Shown: positions 10,787 through 20,490, counted from the first letter of the stretch. The stretch is DNA of 64,000 nucleotides from Sinorhizobium glycinis (GCF_001651865.1 NZ_LPUX01000060.1:124001-188000), one strand, 5' to 3'. The notes: a model not told the origin generated them from the sequence alone. Numbers and translations: made by a program.

Positions 10787-12294
10787 TGACGGTTCTGGTG
10801 AGGCCGAAACCGCTCGGCGATTACAAGGTCCGCGAATTCCGAATGCTGATCGACGGCCAATGGGTGGCCGGCGCCGAGCGCCGGACGATCGAGCGGGTGG
10901 CGCCGGGTCACGGCGTGGTCGTCAGCCGCTACCAGGCGGCGGCGAAGGCGGATGCCGAGCGCGCCATTGCCGCGGCGCGGCGCGCCTTCGACGATGGCCC
11001 CTGGCCGCGCATGACCGCGTCCGAACGTTCGCTGATCCTGCTCCGAGCCGCCGACATGATCGCCGCGCGGGCCGATGAGCTCGCCTTTCTGGACGCGGTC
11101 GAATCCGGCAAGCCGATCAGCCAGGCCAAGGGCGAACTGGGGGGTGCCGCCGATATCTGGCGCTATGCGGCCGCACTTGCGCGGGACCTATCCGGCGAGA
11201 GTTACAACACGCTCGGCGAGGGCACCCTCGGCGTCGTGCTGCGCGAGGCGATCGGCGTCGTCTCGATCATCACGCCCTGGAACTTTCCCTTCCTGATCGT
11301 CAGCCAGAAACTGCCCTTCGCACTCGCTGCCGGCTGCACGACAGTGGTGAAACCCTCGGAACTCACCTCCGCCTCGACGCTCGTCCTTGGCGAGATCCTC
11401 GAGGCTGCCGGCGTGCCGGCCGGGGTGGTGAACATCATCGTCGGCACCGGGCCGGAAGCGGGTGCGCCGCTCACCACCCACCCGGATGTCGACATGGTCT
11501 CCTTTACCGGCTCGACCGGGGTGGGGCGGCTGACGATGGCGAACGCGGCGCAGACCCTGAAGAAGGTGTCGCTCGAACTCGGCGGCAAGAACCCGCAGAT
11601 CGTCTTCCCCGACGCCGATCTCGACGCGTTCATCGATGCGGCGGTCTTCGGCGCCTATTTCAATGCCGGCGAATGCTGCAATGCCGGCTCGCGGCTGATC
11701 CTGCATCGTGACATCGCCGATGAGGTGACGGCGCGCATCGCCAGCCTCTCGGCCAAGGTCAAGGTCGGCGATCCACTCGATCCCGAGACGCAGGTCGGCG
11801 CGATCATCACGCCACAGCATCTGGAAAAGATCGCCGGCTATGTAACGGCCGCGGCGAGCGAGGGTGCGGCCGTCAGCCATGGTGGCGCGGCGCTCGATCT
11901 CGGCATGGGCCAGTTCATGGCGCCGACGATCCTTTCGGCCGTCAAGCCGGACATGGCAGTGGCACGCGAGGAGGTGTTCGGCCCGGTCCTCTCCGTCCTC
12001 ACCTTCGAGACGACCGAGGAGGCGATCCGCATCGCCAATTCGATCGACTACGGGCTTTCGGCCGGCGTCTGGAGCCGCGATTTCGATACGTGTCTGACGA
12101 TCGGGCGGCGCGTGCGCGCCGGCACGATCTGGATGAACACCTTCATGGACGGCGCGTCCGAACTGCCCTTCGGAGGCTACCGCCAGTCGGGGCTTGGCCG
12201 CGAACTCGGGCGGCATGCCGTGGAAGACTATACGGAAACCAAAACGCTCAACATGCATATCGGCCGGCGCACCAACTGGTGGATGCCGCGCTGA
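10786..12294 (+). CDS. NAD(P)-dependent aldehyde dehydrogenase
   Basis: The 502-residue ALDH-superfamily protein resembles betaine-aldehyde/vanillin-type enzymes. It has the PWNFPFLIVSQKLPFAL segment (around 165), the general-base Glu264 in LELGGKN, and the nucleophilic cysteine in GECCNAGSR (Cys297 or 298). The ATG at 10786 overlaps the preceding TGA and lies 8 nt after GGAG; an ATG at 10780 is possible but badly placed. It ends the lacI-led operon and would oxidise an aldehyde intermediate to the acid that the CoA-transferase could activate. Confidence 0.93.
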   Translation: MTVLVRPKPLGDYKVREFRMLIDGQWVAGAERRTIERVAPGHGVVVSRYQAAAKADAERAIAAARRAFDDGPWPRMTASERSLILLRAADMIAARADELAFLDAVESGKPISQAKGELGGAADIWRYAAALARDLSGESYNTLGEGTLGVVLREAIGVVSIITPWNFPFLIVSQKLPFALAAGCTTVVKPSELTSASTLVLGEILEAAGVPAGVVNIIVGTGPEAGAPLTTHPDVDMVSFTGSTGVGRLTMANAAQTLKKVSLELGGKNPQIVFPDADLDAFIDAAVFGAYFNAGECCNAGSRLILHRDIADEVTARIASLSAKVKVGDPLDPETQVGAIITPQHLEKIAGYVTAAASEGAAVSHGGAALDLGMGQFMAPTILSAVKPDMAVAREEVFGPVLSVLTFETTEEAIRIANSIDYGLSAGVWSRDFDTCLTIGRRVRAGTIWMNTFMDGASELPFGGYRQSGLGRELGRHAVEDYTETKTLNMHIGRRTNWWMPR

Positions 12295-12401
12295 CATCGG
12301 GTTCGGGAGGCAAATCGGAGATGGGTTCGTTGGCTCAGTTCGCAGGGACGATCGGAAAGGCGAGGCGGATGCCGTGCCTTCGCCTTGCGATCGCGCGCGA
12401 G

Positions 12402-13556
12402 TCACACAGCGCCATCTCCTGTGGCCACTTCGGCCGGCCGCGCCTTGAAGCGAAGCTCGGGGTCGAGCAGCAATTGGAGTTCGCCGATATCGGTGCTGCC
12501 GCCGATGCGGCGCAGCAGGATACGCCCCATGTGCTCGCCGGTTTCGGTCAGATCCTCGTAGATCGTGTCGACCCGCGGCTGGATGGCGCCGAGCAGGGGC
12601 GACGTCTGCTTGGCGACGATGTCGTATTCGACGCCGAGGGTAAGCCCGCAGTCGCTCATGCCGGTGATCGTCGCCAAGGCGCAGACCTCGCCGCCGCAAG
12701 TGAAGCCGTCCGGCGGATCCTTCTCGGCCCGGCGTCGGCGGATCAGATCGCGAATGGCGCCCGCCGGGCTGTCGAGATCGATGTCGGACAGGATTTCGTA
12801 GGCGCAGCCCGCCTCGCGCACCGCCGTCATGAAGCCGTGCAGAATATGGCCGGTGAAGGTGAAACCGGCCGGACCGCCGATCAGCGCCGGCTTGCGCCGC
12901 CCCTTGGCGATCAGCCGCCGCGTCGCCTCATAGGCGAAGGTAAAATTGTCGTAGTCGACGAAGGGGTGGGCCGTGGCAAGTTCGGTGCGGCCATGGGTGA
13001 CGAAGGGAAAGCCGGTCTCCGCAAGCAGCTTGACGCGGGGGTCGAGCGGCTCGGTGCGCGAGAAGATCAGCCCGTCGGCCATGCCGTTGCGGTTGATGTA
13101 GTTGACCGCATCGATACTCGCGGAATCGAGGAAGTTCGGCATGACGATCAGGTGGTAGGCGGTGCCTTGCAGCGCCCTGGCGATGCCGGCCATGACGGAG
13201 GTCCCATAGCCCAGGATCTCTTCGTGAGGCTCGAGCAGCACGGCAATGACATTGGTGCGCCCCGTCTTCAAGCGCTGCGCTGCGCGATCCGGCGAGTAGC
13301 CGATCTGGAGCGCCACCTCGCGCACCCGATGGCGCGTCTCGAGCGAGATCTGCGGAGCGTCGGCAAGCGCCCGAGACACCGTGGTCACGGCCAGCCCGGT
13401 GATATCGGCAATGGTGCGCAGGGTCGGCTTGCCGCGTCTTTGTGCGGCACTTTCCGGGCGGACGGGTTTCGACGGATCGGCCAAACGGATGCTTTCCTGC
13501 AAGCGGTCAAGAGCGGCATTTGTAACGTGACGCGAACCAATAGGCAATCGTATCAT
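12402..13556 (-). CDS. LacI-family transcriptional regulator of the adjacent ABC-transporter operon
   Basis: Up to 384 residues. The helix-turn-helix is TLRTIADITGLAVTTVSRAL (about 45-64 from the ATG at 13556), followed by an effector domain with sugar-repressor features (LGYGTSVMAGIARAL, GGPAGFTFTGHILHGF). The 44-residue stretch before the helix-turn-helix is longer than usual, and an operator-like site overlaps the ATG. The true start may be a downstream TTG (for example at Leu19), so the 5' boundary is uncertain. Divergent from the transporter operon, whose promoter carries a matching operator. Confidence 0.9.
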   Translation of the reverse strand: MIRLPIGSRHVTNAALDRLQESIRLADPSKPVRPESAAQRRGKPTLRTIADITGLAVTTVSRALADAPQISLETRHRVREVALQIGYSPDRAAQRLKTGRTNVIAVLLEPHEEILGYGTSVMAGIARALQGTAYHLIVMPNFLDSASIDAVNYINRNGMADGLIFSRTEPLDPRVKLLAETGFPFVTHGRTELATAHPFVDYDNFTFAYEATRRLIAKGRRKPALIGGPAGFTFTGHILHGFMTAVREAGCAYEILSDIDLDSPAGAIRDLIRRRRAEKDPPDGFTCGGEVCALATITGMSDCGLTLGVEYDIVAKQTSPLLGAIQPRVDTIYEDLTETGEHMGRILLRRIGGSTDIGELQLLLDPELRFKARPAEVATGDGAV

Positions 13557-13571
13557 GCAAACGTTTTAAAT
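13554..13571. promoter_or_regulatory. operator-like site overlapping the lacI start
   Basis: CATGCAAACGTTTTAAAT shares the 12 bases AACGTTTTAAAT with the site at 13691-13708. Both centre on a CG step. It could mediate autoregulation of the minus-strand lacI gene. Confidence 0.4.
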
Positions 13572-13677
13572 CGCCGCAATGACGGACATTTGCTGCATCG
13601 CAGCATCTCTATGATGCCGTATAATGCAGCGGATTCAGTCTGTTTTGGGTCGAAAACGGCAGAGGGGCGCGCTCCGC

Positions 13678-13708
13678 TTGACTTGTGGTGATTTGTAACG
13701 TTTTAAAT
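13678..13708 (+). promoter_or_regulatory. promoter of the sugar ABC operon with LacI-type operator
   Basis: TTGACT (13678-13683) and TTTAAA (13702-13707) with 18-nt spacing. ATTTGTAACGTTTTAAAT (13691-13708) overlaps spacer and -10. Its half-sites match at 7 of 9 positions around the central CG. The leader to the ATG is about 100 nt. Confidence 0.6.
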
Positions 13709-13815
13709 TGAGCGGGTGGCGCATGCCGCAAGCCCAGGCTGCCCCGTGGAGTGGGCGGCAATTAGAAAGGCGGAGGAGATTTCCGCTTCGGCAACTTGCA
13801 AACGGGAGGAAAACG

Positions 13816-15060
13816 ATGCGCAAGTTAATGACGACGACGGCTGTTGCAGCACTGATGTTGGCGGCGACGGCCGCGCGCGCAGCAGAGAACGTGGAAGTGC
13901 TGCACTGGTGGACGTCCGGTGGCGAGGCGGCGGCACTCGACGTTCTGAAGAAGGATCTGGAAAGCAAGGGCATCACCTGGACCGACATGCCGGTTGCCGG
14001 CGGCGGCGGTACGGAGGCGATGACCGTGCTGCGTGCCCGCGTCACCTCCGGAAATGCGCCGACGGCGGTGCAGATGCTCGGCTTCGACATTCTCGACTGG
14101 GCCAAGGAAGGCGCGCTCGGCAACCTTGACGAGATCGCCGCCAAGGAGGGCTGGGACAAGGTGGTTCCGGCCGCCCTGCAGCAGTTCTCGAAATATGACG
14201 GCCACTGGATCGCAGCACCCGTGAACGTCCATTCGACGAACTGGGTCTGGATCAACAAGGCCGCGCTCGACAAGGCCGGCGGCAAGGAGCCGACGACCTG
14301 GGAAGAGCTGATCGCGCTGCTCGACAAGTTCAAGGAGCAGGGCATCACGCCGGTCGCCCATGGCGGTCAGGCCTGGCAGGACGCGACGATCTTCGATGCG
14401 GTCGTGCTTGCGCTCGGCAACGACTTTTACAAGCAGGCCTTCATCGACCTCGATCCGGCAGCGCTCGGCAGCGACAAGATGAAGGAAGCCTTCGACCGGA
14501 TGACGAAGCTTCGCTCCTATGTGGACGACAACTTCTCCGGCCGCGACTGGAACCTCGCCTCCGCCATGGTCATCGAGAACAAGGCGGGTCTGCAGTTCAT
14601 GGGCGACTGGGCCAAGGGTGAGTTCCTGAAGGCGAAGAAGGTGCCCGGCACCGATTTCGTCTGCATCCGCTTCCCGGGAACCCAAGGGTCCGTCACCTTC
14701 AACTCCGACCAGTTCGCGATGTTCAAGGTTTCGGATGAAAAGGTCCCGGCGCAGTTGCAGATGGCCTCGGCGATCGAGAGCCCGACCTTCCAGTCGGCCT
14801 TCAACGTCGTCAAGGGATCGGTTCCGGCCCGCACCGACGTTCCGGATACCGACTTCGACGCCTGCGGCAAGAAGGGCATCAAGGATCTCGCCGAAGCGAA
14901 CTCAAAGGGCACGCTCTACGGCTCTATGGCACATGGCCACGCCAACCCGGCGGCCGTCAAGAACGCCATCTACGACGTGGTGACCCGGCAGTTCAACGGC
15001 GAGCTGAGCTCGGATGAGGCGGTGAAGGAACTCGTCGCGGCGGTCGAGGCTGCGAAGTAG
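13816..15060 (+). CDS. sugar ABC transporter, periplasmic binding protein (GtsA-like)
   Basis: The 414-residue protein starts [22 protein letters not shown], a signal peptide with probable cleavage after ARA. The mature part opens [21 protein letters not shown] and contains the [26 protein letters not shown] and [12 protein letters not shown] segments I associate with GtsA-type glucose/mannose-binding proteins of CUT1 importers. GGGAGG precedes the ATG. First gene of the operon; a RIME element separates it from the permease genes, which may let this protein be made in excess. The exact sugar is unproven. Confidence 0.92.
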   Translation: MRKLMTTTAVAALMLAATAARAAENVEVLHWWTSGGEAAALDVLKKDLESKGITWTDMPVAGGGGTEAMTVLRARVTSGNAPTAVQMLGFDILDWAKEGALGNLDEIAAKEGWDKVVPAALQQFSKYDGHWIAAPVNVHSTNWVWINKAALDKAGGKEPTTWEELIALLDKFKEQGITPVAHGGQAWQDATIFDAVVLALGNDFYKQAFIDLDPAALGSDKMKEAFDRMTKLRSYVDDNFSGRDWNLASAMVIENKAGLQFMGDWAKGEFLKAKKVPGTDFVCIRFPGTQGSVTFNSDQFAMFKVSDEKVPAQLQMASAIESPTFQSAFNVVKGSVPARTDVPDTDFDACGKKGIKDLAEANSKGTLYGSMAHGHANPAAVKNAIYDVVTRQFNGELSSDEAVKELVAAVEAAK

Positions 15061-15080
15061 GGGGCGCGAGGGGAGGGATC

Positions 15081-15272
15081 GCCCCTCATTCCGCTGCCGC
15101 GACCTTCTCCCCGCTCGCGGGGAGAAGGGGCAAGCGGCGAGGTCGGCGTGCCTCTCACCGCCTGAGGGCTGAGCTGTCGCCTAGCCCCCGTGCGGAGAGC
15201 GGACGGAGGCGCTGCGGCATATCCCTTCTCCCCGCGAGCGGGGAGAAGGTGCCGGCAGGCGGATGAGGGGCA
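15081..15272. repeat. RIME-type element, long version, inside the ABC operon
   Basis: Two inverted halves: gcccctcatt...CTTCTCCCCGCTCGCGGGGAGAAGG at the left (15081-15130) and the mirror half CCTTCTCCCCGCGAGCGGGGAGAAGG ending in gatgaggggc at the right. About 90 bases separate them. It fills most of the gap between the binding-protein and permease genes. Confidence 0.85.
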
Positions 15273-15309
15273 GCCCCCCGCCAAAAGAAACGATACGGTG
15301 GTAACAAAC

Positions 15310-16188
15310 ATGGATAGCCGCACCCGGCTGCAGGAGCTTCTGCCGAAGCTCGTGCTCGCGCCCAGCTTTCTCATCGTCCTGGTGTTCGTCTACGGCTTCA
15401 TCGTCTATACGGGCTTCCTGTCGCTGACGGACAGCAAGATGCTGCCGTCCTACAATTTCGTCGGCCTGACGAACTACGGCCGGCTCTGGGCCCTGCCGCA
15501 CTGGTGGAGGGCGGTCAGCAACCTGGCGATCTTCGCGACGCTCTACATCGTCATCTGCTCGGTGCTCGGCCTGGGGCTCGCGATCCTGCTCGACCAGAAG
15601 ATCCGCGCCGAAGGCTTCCTGCGGCCGATCTACCTCTATCCGATGGCGCTTTCCTTCATCGTCACCGGGACCGCCTGGAAGTGGTTCCTCGATCCCGGCA
15701 TCGGTCTCGAAAACACCATGCATCTGTGGGGCTGGGAGAGCTTCTCCTTCAACTGGATCAAGGACCGCAATTTCGCCATCTACTGCGTCGTCATCGCCGC
15801 CGTGTGGCAGTCGACCGGCTTCATCATGGCGATGTTCCTGGCGGGCTTACGCGGCGTCGACAACGAGATCATCAAGGCCGCCCAGATCGACGGGGCGACG
15901 ACGCCGACCATCTACCGGCGGATCATCATTCCCTTGATGCGGCCGGTCTTCCTGTCCGCCTTCGTGGTGCTCGCCCATCTTGCCATCAAGGCCTACGACC
16001 TGATCATCGCTCTGACCGGCGGCGGGCCGGGACAGGCGACGGAGCTTCCGGCGACCTTCATGTATTCCTACACCTTCACCCGCAACCAGATGGCGATCGG
16101 CGCCTCGTCGGCGATCATCATGCTCATCATGATCTTCTCGATCATCGTTCCCTATCTCTATTCCGAAATCCGGGGAGGAAAACGCTGA
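15310..16188 (+). CDS. sugar ABC transporter, inner-membrane permease 1 (MalF type)
   Basis: The 292-residue permease starts MDSRTRLQELLPKLVLAPSF and has about six hydrophobic segments. The EAA-type loop that docks the ATPase reads EIIKAAQIDGATTPTIYRRIIIPLMRP (around 197-223). It pairs with the second permease to form the CUT1 channel. The next gene overlaps by ATGA-type coupling (its ATG begins at the last base of this stop). Confidence 0.93.
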   Translation: MDSRTRLQELLPKLVLAPSFLIVLVFVYGFIVYTGFLSLTDSKMLPSYNFVGLTNYGRLWALPHWWRAVSNLAIFATLYIVICSVLGLGLAILLDQKIRAEGFLRPIYLYPMALSFIVTGTAWKWFLDPGIGLENTMHLWGWESFSFNWIKDRNFAIYCVVIAAVWQSTGFIMAMFLAGLRGVDNEIIKAAQIDGATTPTIYRRIIIPLMRPVFLSAFVVLAHLAIKAYDLIIALTGGGPGQATELPATFMYSYTFTRNQMAIGASSAIIMLIMIFSIIVPYLYSEIRGGKR

Positions 16189-17069
16189 TGGGCGCTCCCA
16201 GTCCCGAGAACGTCATCTCGCACAACCGCCTGACCCGGGCGCTGATCTATGCGGCGCTGATCCTCTTCGCGCTCTATTCGCTGCTGCCGCTCTACGTGAT
16301 GGCGGTCAACTCGCTGAAGCCGCTCGACGAGATCCGCCAGGGCGGCATGCTCAACCTGCCTGAGACCTGGACCATCGAGCCGTGGCTTTCGGCCTGGTCG
16401 ACGGCGCAGATCGGCGTGCAGCCGACCGGTCTTCGTCCCTTCTTCATCAATTCGATCCTGATGGTCGTTCCGGCCGTGGCGATCTCGACGATCATCGGCG
16501 CGCTGAACGGCTATGTGCTGACCAAGTGGCGCTTCCCGGGGGCCAACATCTTCTTCGGCATGCTGCTCTTGTCCTGCTTCATCCCCTTCCAGATCGTGCT
16601 GATCCCGATGGCACGCATCCTCGGCATTCTCGGCCTTGCCGGGTCGATCTGGGGGCTGATCCTCGTCCATGTGGTCTACGGCATCGGCTTTACGACGCTC
16701 TATTTCCGCAACTATTACGAGGCCTTCCCGACCGAACTGGTGCGCGCCGCGCAGATCGACGGCGCGAGCTTCTTGCAGATCTTCTGGCGGATCATGCTGC
16801 CGTCCTCCGGGCCGATCGTCGTCGTCTCGGTCATCTGGCAGTTCACCAATATCTGGAACGACTTCCTGTTCGGCGCCTCCTTCTCCGGCCCCTATTCGAC
16901 GCCGATGACGGTGGCGCTCAACAATCTGGTGAGCTCGTCGACGGGGGTCAAGGAATACAACGTCCACTTCGCCGGCGCGATCCTCGCCGCCCTGCCAACG
17001 CTCATCGTCTACATCGTATCCGGCCGCTACTTCGTCCGCGGGCTGATGTCCGGCGCCGTGAAAGGATAA
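16188..17069 (+). CDS. sugar ABC transporter, inner-membrane permease 2 (MalG type)
   Basis: The 293-residue permease starts MGAPSPENVISHNRLTRALIYAA. Its C-terminal half has the docking loop ELVRAAQIDGASFLQIFWRIMLPSSGP and the usual MalG-type ending. Six membrane segments are visible. CGGGGAGGAAAACG gives a strong ribosome binding site within the upstream gene. The ATPase gene starts 4 nt after its stop. Confidence 0.93.
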   Translation: MGAPSPENVISHNRLTRALIYAALILFALYSLLPLYVMAVNSLKPLDEIRQGGMLNLPETWTIEPWLSAWSTAQIGVQPTGLRPFFINSILMVVPAVAISTIIGALNGYVLTKWRFPGANIFFGMLLLSCFIPFQIVLIPMARILGILGLAGSIWGLILVHVVYGIGFTTLYFRNYYEAFPTELVRAAQIDGASFLQIFWRIMLPSSGPIVVVSVIWQFTNIWNDFLFGASFSGPYSTPMTVALNNLVSSSTGVKEYNVHFAGAILAALPTLIVYIVSGRYFVRGLMSGAVKG

Positions 17070-17073
17070 GCCC

Positions 17074-18186
17074 ATGTCATTCCTGCAAATCTCCAACTTG
17101 CGCAAATCCTACGGCTCGCTCGAGATCCTGAAGGACATCAATCTCGAGATCGAAAAGGGCGGCTTCCTCGTCCTCGTCGGCCCCTCCGGCTGCGGCAAGT
17201 CGACCCTTCTGAACACGATTGCCGGCCTGGAGCCGATCACCTCGGGCGACATCGCCATCAACGGCCGCTCGGTTTCGGGACTGCATCCGTCGAAGCGCGA
17301 TATCGCCATGGTCTTCCAGTCCTATGCGCTCTATCCGAACATGACGGTCGCCGGAAACATCGCCTTCGGCATGGAAATCCGCGGCGTGCCGAAGGAGGAG
17401 CGCGACAAGGCGATCAAGCAGGTTGCCGACATGCTGCAGATCGGCCACCTGCTCGAGCGCAAGCCGAGCCAGCTTTCCGGCGGCCAGCGCCAGCGCGTCG
17501 CCATGGGCCGGGCGCTGGTGCGCAATCCCCAGGTCTTCCTCTTCGACGAGCCGCTGTCGAACCTCGACGCGAAGCTGCGGGTCGACATGCGGACGGAAAT
17601 TAAACGCCTGCACCATCGCATGAAGACGACGATCGTCTATGTGACGCACGACCAGATCGAGGCGATGACGCTGGCGACCAAGATCGCCGTCCTCAAGGAC
17701 GGCGTGCTGCAGCAGTTCGGCACGCCGGCCGAGATCTACAACAATCCCGCCAACATGTTCGTCGCCGACTTCATGGGATCGCCGGCGATGAACCTGTTGA
17801 AGGCGCGCATCGAAGCCTCCGGGTCGGAGGTCGCCGTGACGCTGGAGCGGCCGAACGCCGAGCCGCTGAGGCTTGCCGTGCCGCATAACGGCACGCTCTC
17901 TTCCTATGCCGGCAAAGACGTCGTCTTCGGCATTCGTCCGGAGGCGCTGACCGACCCGGACGGGGCCGACCGCAACGCCAGGTTCGTCGCCGAGGGCGAC
18001 TGCCTGATCGAGGTGGTCGAGCCGGCCGGCTCCGATACCTTCGCGGTCACCCGGCTCGGCGGCAAGGAAATCGTAGCAAGGCTCAGGGCCGACGCCCGCA
18101 TCGCCCCCGGCCAGACGTCGCGGCTCGCCTTCAATCTCGATAAGGCGGTGTTCTTCGATCCCGAGAGCCAGATGCGGATCGCGTGA
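17074..18186 (+). CDS. sugar ABC transporter, ATP-binding protein (UgpC/MsmK type)
   Basis: The 370-residue CUT1 ATPase has Walker A GPSGCGKST (around 37-45), signature LSGGQRQRVAMGRAL (around 135), Walker B VFLFDEPLSNLD, the switch histidine in VTHDQIEAMT, and a C-terminal regulatory OB-like domain (240-370) as in UgpC/MalK. It energises the importer formed with the two preceding permeases. The following dehydrogenase start overlaps its stop by 4 nt. Confidence 0.95.
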   Translation: MSFLQISNLRKSYGSLEILKDINLEIEKGGFLVLVGPSGCGKSTLLNTIAGLEPITSGDIAINGRSVSGLHPSKRDIAMVFQSYALYPNMTVAGNIAFGMEIRGVPKEERDKAIKQVADMLQIGHLLERKPSQLSGGQRQRVAMGRALVRNPQVFLFDEPLSNLDAKLRVDMRTEIKRLHHRMKTTIVYVTHDQIEAMTLATKIAVLKDGVLQQFGTPAEIYNNPANMFVADFMGSPAMNLLKARIEASGSEVAVTLERPNAEPLRLAVPHNGTLSSYAGKDVVFGIRPEALTDPDGADRNARFVAEGDCLIEVVEPAGSDTFAVTRLGGKEIVARLRADARIAPGQTSRLAFNLDKAVFFDPESQMRIA

Positions 18187-19697
18187 GCATGCAGAACCAG
18201 CCGGAAATCGTCATCATCGGCTCGGGAGTGGGCGGCGCAACGATAGCGGCGGGGCTTGCCGCTTCGGGCGCCGAGATCCTCATCCTGGAAGCGGGCCACC
18301 ACATCGAGGACCTGCCGGTCAATCGCGACCAGCGGGCGATCTTCCAGAACGGTCATTTCCGGCCGAAGGAGACTTGGTACGAGGCGGGCGGTGCCGGCTT
18401 CAACCCCGGCAACTATTACAATGTCGGCGGCAATTCGAAATTCTACGGCGCCGTGCTCACCCGCTATCGCCGCGAGGACTTTGAAGAGATGCGGCATCTC
18501 GACGGCGTCTCGCCCGCCTGGCCGTTTCCGTACGAGGAACTCGAGTCGTGGTACGGCAAGGCGGAAGAACTCTATCAGGTGCGTGGGCGCCTCGGCGAGG
18601 ACCCGACGGAGCCCGCCCACTCGACCGACTATGCCCACGGCCCGGTCCCGGACGAGCCGGCAATTTCCAAGGTGCGCAAGCGCCTGCGCGGCCTCGGCCT
18701 CCATCCCTATTCGTTGCCGCTCGGCGTCGATATCGAGCGCTGGCTCGCCAAGGGGAAGACGCCCTGGGATGCGCATCCCAACAGCTTCGACGGCAAGATG
18801 GATGCGGAAACCGCGGCGCTGACGGCGGCACTCGAATATCCGAATGTGCGGCTGCAGATCGGCTCGCGCGTCACTCGGCTGACCACGGCGTCGGATGGCA
18901 AGGCGATCTCCTCCGTGCATTATGTCAAGGATGGTGTCGAGCACAGCGTCTCGCCGAAGCTCGTCATCCTCTCGGCCGGCGCCGTGCAATCGGCCGTGCT
19001 GCTGCTGCGCTCCGCCGATGAGCGCAACCCGGCCGGGCTCGCCAACCGCTCCGACCAGGTCGGCCGCAATTTCATGAATCACAATTCGAGCGCCGTGATT
19101 GCGCTCAGCCCCTGGTATCGCAACGATTCCGTCTATCAAAAGACCTTCGGGCTCAACGATTTCTATCTCTCCGACGGCGAGGGCGGACCGCCGCTCGGCA
19201 ATATCCAGCTTCTCGGCCGCGTCTCCGGCGCGATCCTGAAGGCCAACATGAAGTCGATGCCGGAATGGCTGCTCAGCCAGGTTTCGTCGCGCGCCATCGA
19301 CTTCTACGCCATGAGCGAGGACCTGCCGTCGCCGGAAAGCCGCGTGATGGTCGACGGCGATCGCATCCTGCTCAAATGGGTGCGCACCAACTGGCAGGCG
19401 CACCTGAAGCTCGTCGCCAAGCTGAAGGGGGTCCTCAAGCAGGCCGGCTTCCCGGTGGTGCTGGCGCGGGCCTTCGACAAGCGGACGCCGTCGCATCAAT
19501 GTGGGACCGTTCGGATCGGCAGAGACCCGGCCCAGGCGCCGCTCGACGTCTATTGCCGCGCCTTCGACCATCCGAACCTCTTCGTCGTGGATGCCGGCTT
19601 CCTGCCGACCTCGGCCGCGGTCAACCCGGCTCTGACGGTCGCAGCCCAGGCGTTGCGCGTCGCCGATTACATCATCAAAGAGGACCTTCGGTCATGA
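18183..19697 (+). CDS. GMC-family FAD-dependent oxidoreductase (sugar dehydrogenase-like)
   Basis: The 504-residue flavoprotein has an N-terminal ADP-binding motif IVIIGSGVGGATIAAGL (residues 8-24) and the GGNSKFYGAVLTR substrate/FAD loop. The C-terminal GMC block reads THQCGTVRIG...VDAGFLPTSAAVNPALTVAAQALR (the actual context is SHQCGT), including the catalytic histidine and asparagine positions. The start is GTG at 18183 (4-nt overlap with the ATPase stop) or ATG at 18189. No Tat or Sec signal is seen, so it is likely cytoplasmic. It probably oxidises the imported sugar or a derivative. Substrate unknown. Confidence 0.85.
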   Translation: MSMQNQPEIVIIGSGVGGATIAAGLAASGAEILILEAGHHIEDLPVNRDQRAIFQNGHFRPKETWYEAGGAGFNPGNYYNVGGNSKFYGAVLTRYRREDFEEMRHLDGVSPAWPFPYEELESWYGKAEELYQVRGRLGEDPTEPAHSTDYAHGPVPDEPAISKVRKRLRGLGLHPYSLPLGVDIERWLAKGKTPWDAHPNSFDGKMDAETAALTAALEYPNVRLQIGSRVTRLTTASDGKAISSVHYVKDGVEHSVSPKLVILSAGAVQSAVLLLRSADERNPAGLANRSDQVGRNFMNHNSSAVIALSPWYRNDSVYQKTFGLNDFYLSDGEGGPPLGNIQLLGRVSGAILKANMKSMPEWLLSQVSSRAIDFYAMSEDLPSPESRVMVDGDRILLKWVRTNWQAHLKLVAKLKGVLKQAGFPVVLARAFDKRTPSHQCGTVRIGRDPAQAPLDVYCRAFDHPNLFVVDAGFLPTSAAVNPALTVAAQALRVADYIIKEDLRS

Positions 19698-20467
19698 CGG
19701 ACAAGACACGCCCCGTCGCGATCGTCACCGGCGGCCGTCGCGGCATCGGTCTCGGCATCGCCCGTGCCCTGGCAGCCGGCGGTTTCGATATCGCCATCAC
19801 CGGCATCGGCGATGCGGAAGGCGTGGCGCCGGTCGTTGCGGAGCTCGGCGGCCTCGGGGCGCGCGCCATCTTCCTTCGGGCCGATGTCGCCGACCTTTCC
19901 GGCCATCAGGCGACCGTCGATGCGGTGATCGGAGCCTTCGGCCGGATCGACTGCCTCGTCAACAATGCCGGCATCGCCTCCGTGGTGCGCGGCGATTTTC
20001 TCGATCTCACGCCGGAGAATTTCGACACGATCGTCGGCATCAACCTGCGCGGAACAGTCTTCTTCACGCAAGCCGTCCTCAGGGCGATGCTTGCCGCGGG
20101 GACGAGCGTGCCGCGCTCGATCATCAACATCACCTCGGTTTCCGCGGCGATGACCTCGCCGGAACGGCTCGACTACTGCATGAGCAAGGCCGGGCTTGCC
20201 GCCTTCAGCCAGGGCCTGGCGCTGAGACTCGCCGAAACCGGCATCTCGGTCTTCGAGGTCCGCCCCGGGATCATCCGCTCCGACATGACAGCCGCGGTCT
20301 CCGGCAAATACGATGCGCTGATTGCGGGGGGTCTGGTGCCGGTCAGGCGCTGGGGTGAGCCCGAGGACATCGGCAATATCGTCGCCGGGCTTGCCAGCGG
20401 CCAGTTCGCCTTCGCCACGGGTTCGGTCATCCAGGCCGATGGGGGGCTGTCGATCAGCCGGCTGTGA
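19694..20467 (+). CDS. short-chain dehydrogenase/reductase (3-ketoacyl-ACP reductase-like)
   Basis: The 257-residue SDR has the cofactor motif VTGGRRGIGLGIARAL (residues 10-25), NNAGIAS (around 93), catalytic Ser in NITSVSA and the YCMSK catalytic Tyr-Lys pair. The C-terminus GSVIQADGGLS is typical of classical SDRs. It starts 4 nt inside the GMC gene, so it is translationally coupled. In this setting it is more likely a sugar or polyol dehydrogenase than a lipid enzyme; that is inference from context. Confidence 0.9.
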   Translation: MTDKTRPVAIVTGGRRGIGLGIARALAAGGFDIAITGIGDAEGVAPVVAELGGLGARAIFLRADVADLSGHQATVDAVIGAFGRIDCLVNNAGIASVVRGDFLDLTPENFDTIVGINLRGTVFFTQAVLRAMLAAGTSVPRSIINITSVSAAMTSPERLDYCMSKAGLAAFSQGLALRLAETGISVFEVRPGIIRSDMTAAVSGKYDALIAGGLVPVRRWGEPEDIGNIVAGLASGQFAFATGSVIQADGGLSISRL

Positions 20468-20490
20468 GTTTGGCCCTCGTCCCGGGATTT

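Noticed and set aside
12090-13691. 533-codon plus-strand frame covering the second lacI gene
   Set aside because: Antisense to a clear LacI repressor; starts inside the aldehyde dehydrogenase gene.
15081-15272. Regular palindromic repeats considered as a CRISPR array
   Set aside because: Only two inverted halves with no direct-repeat/spacer periodicity and no cas genes; the same element recurs singly elsewhere (RIME type).
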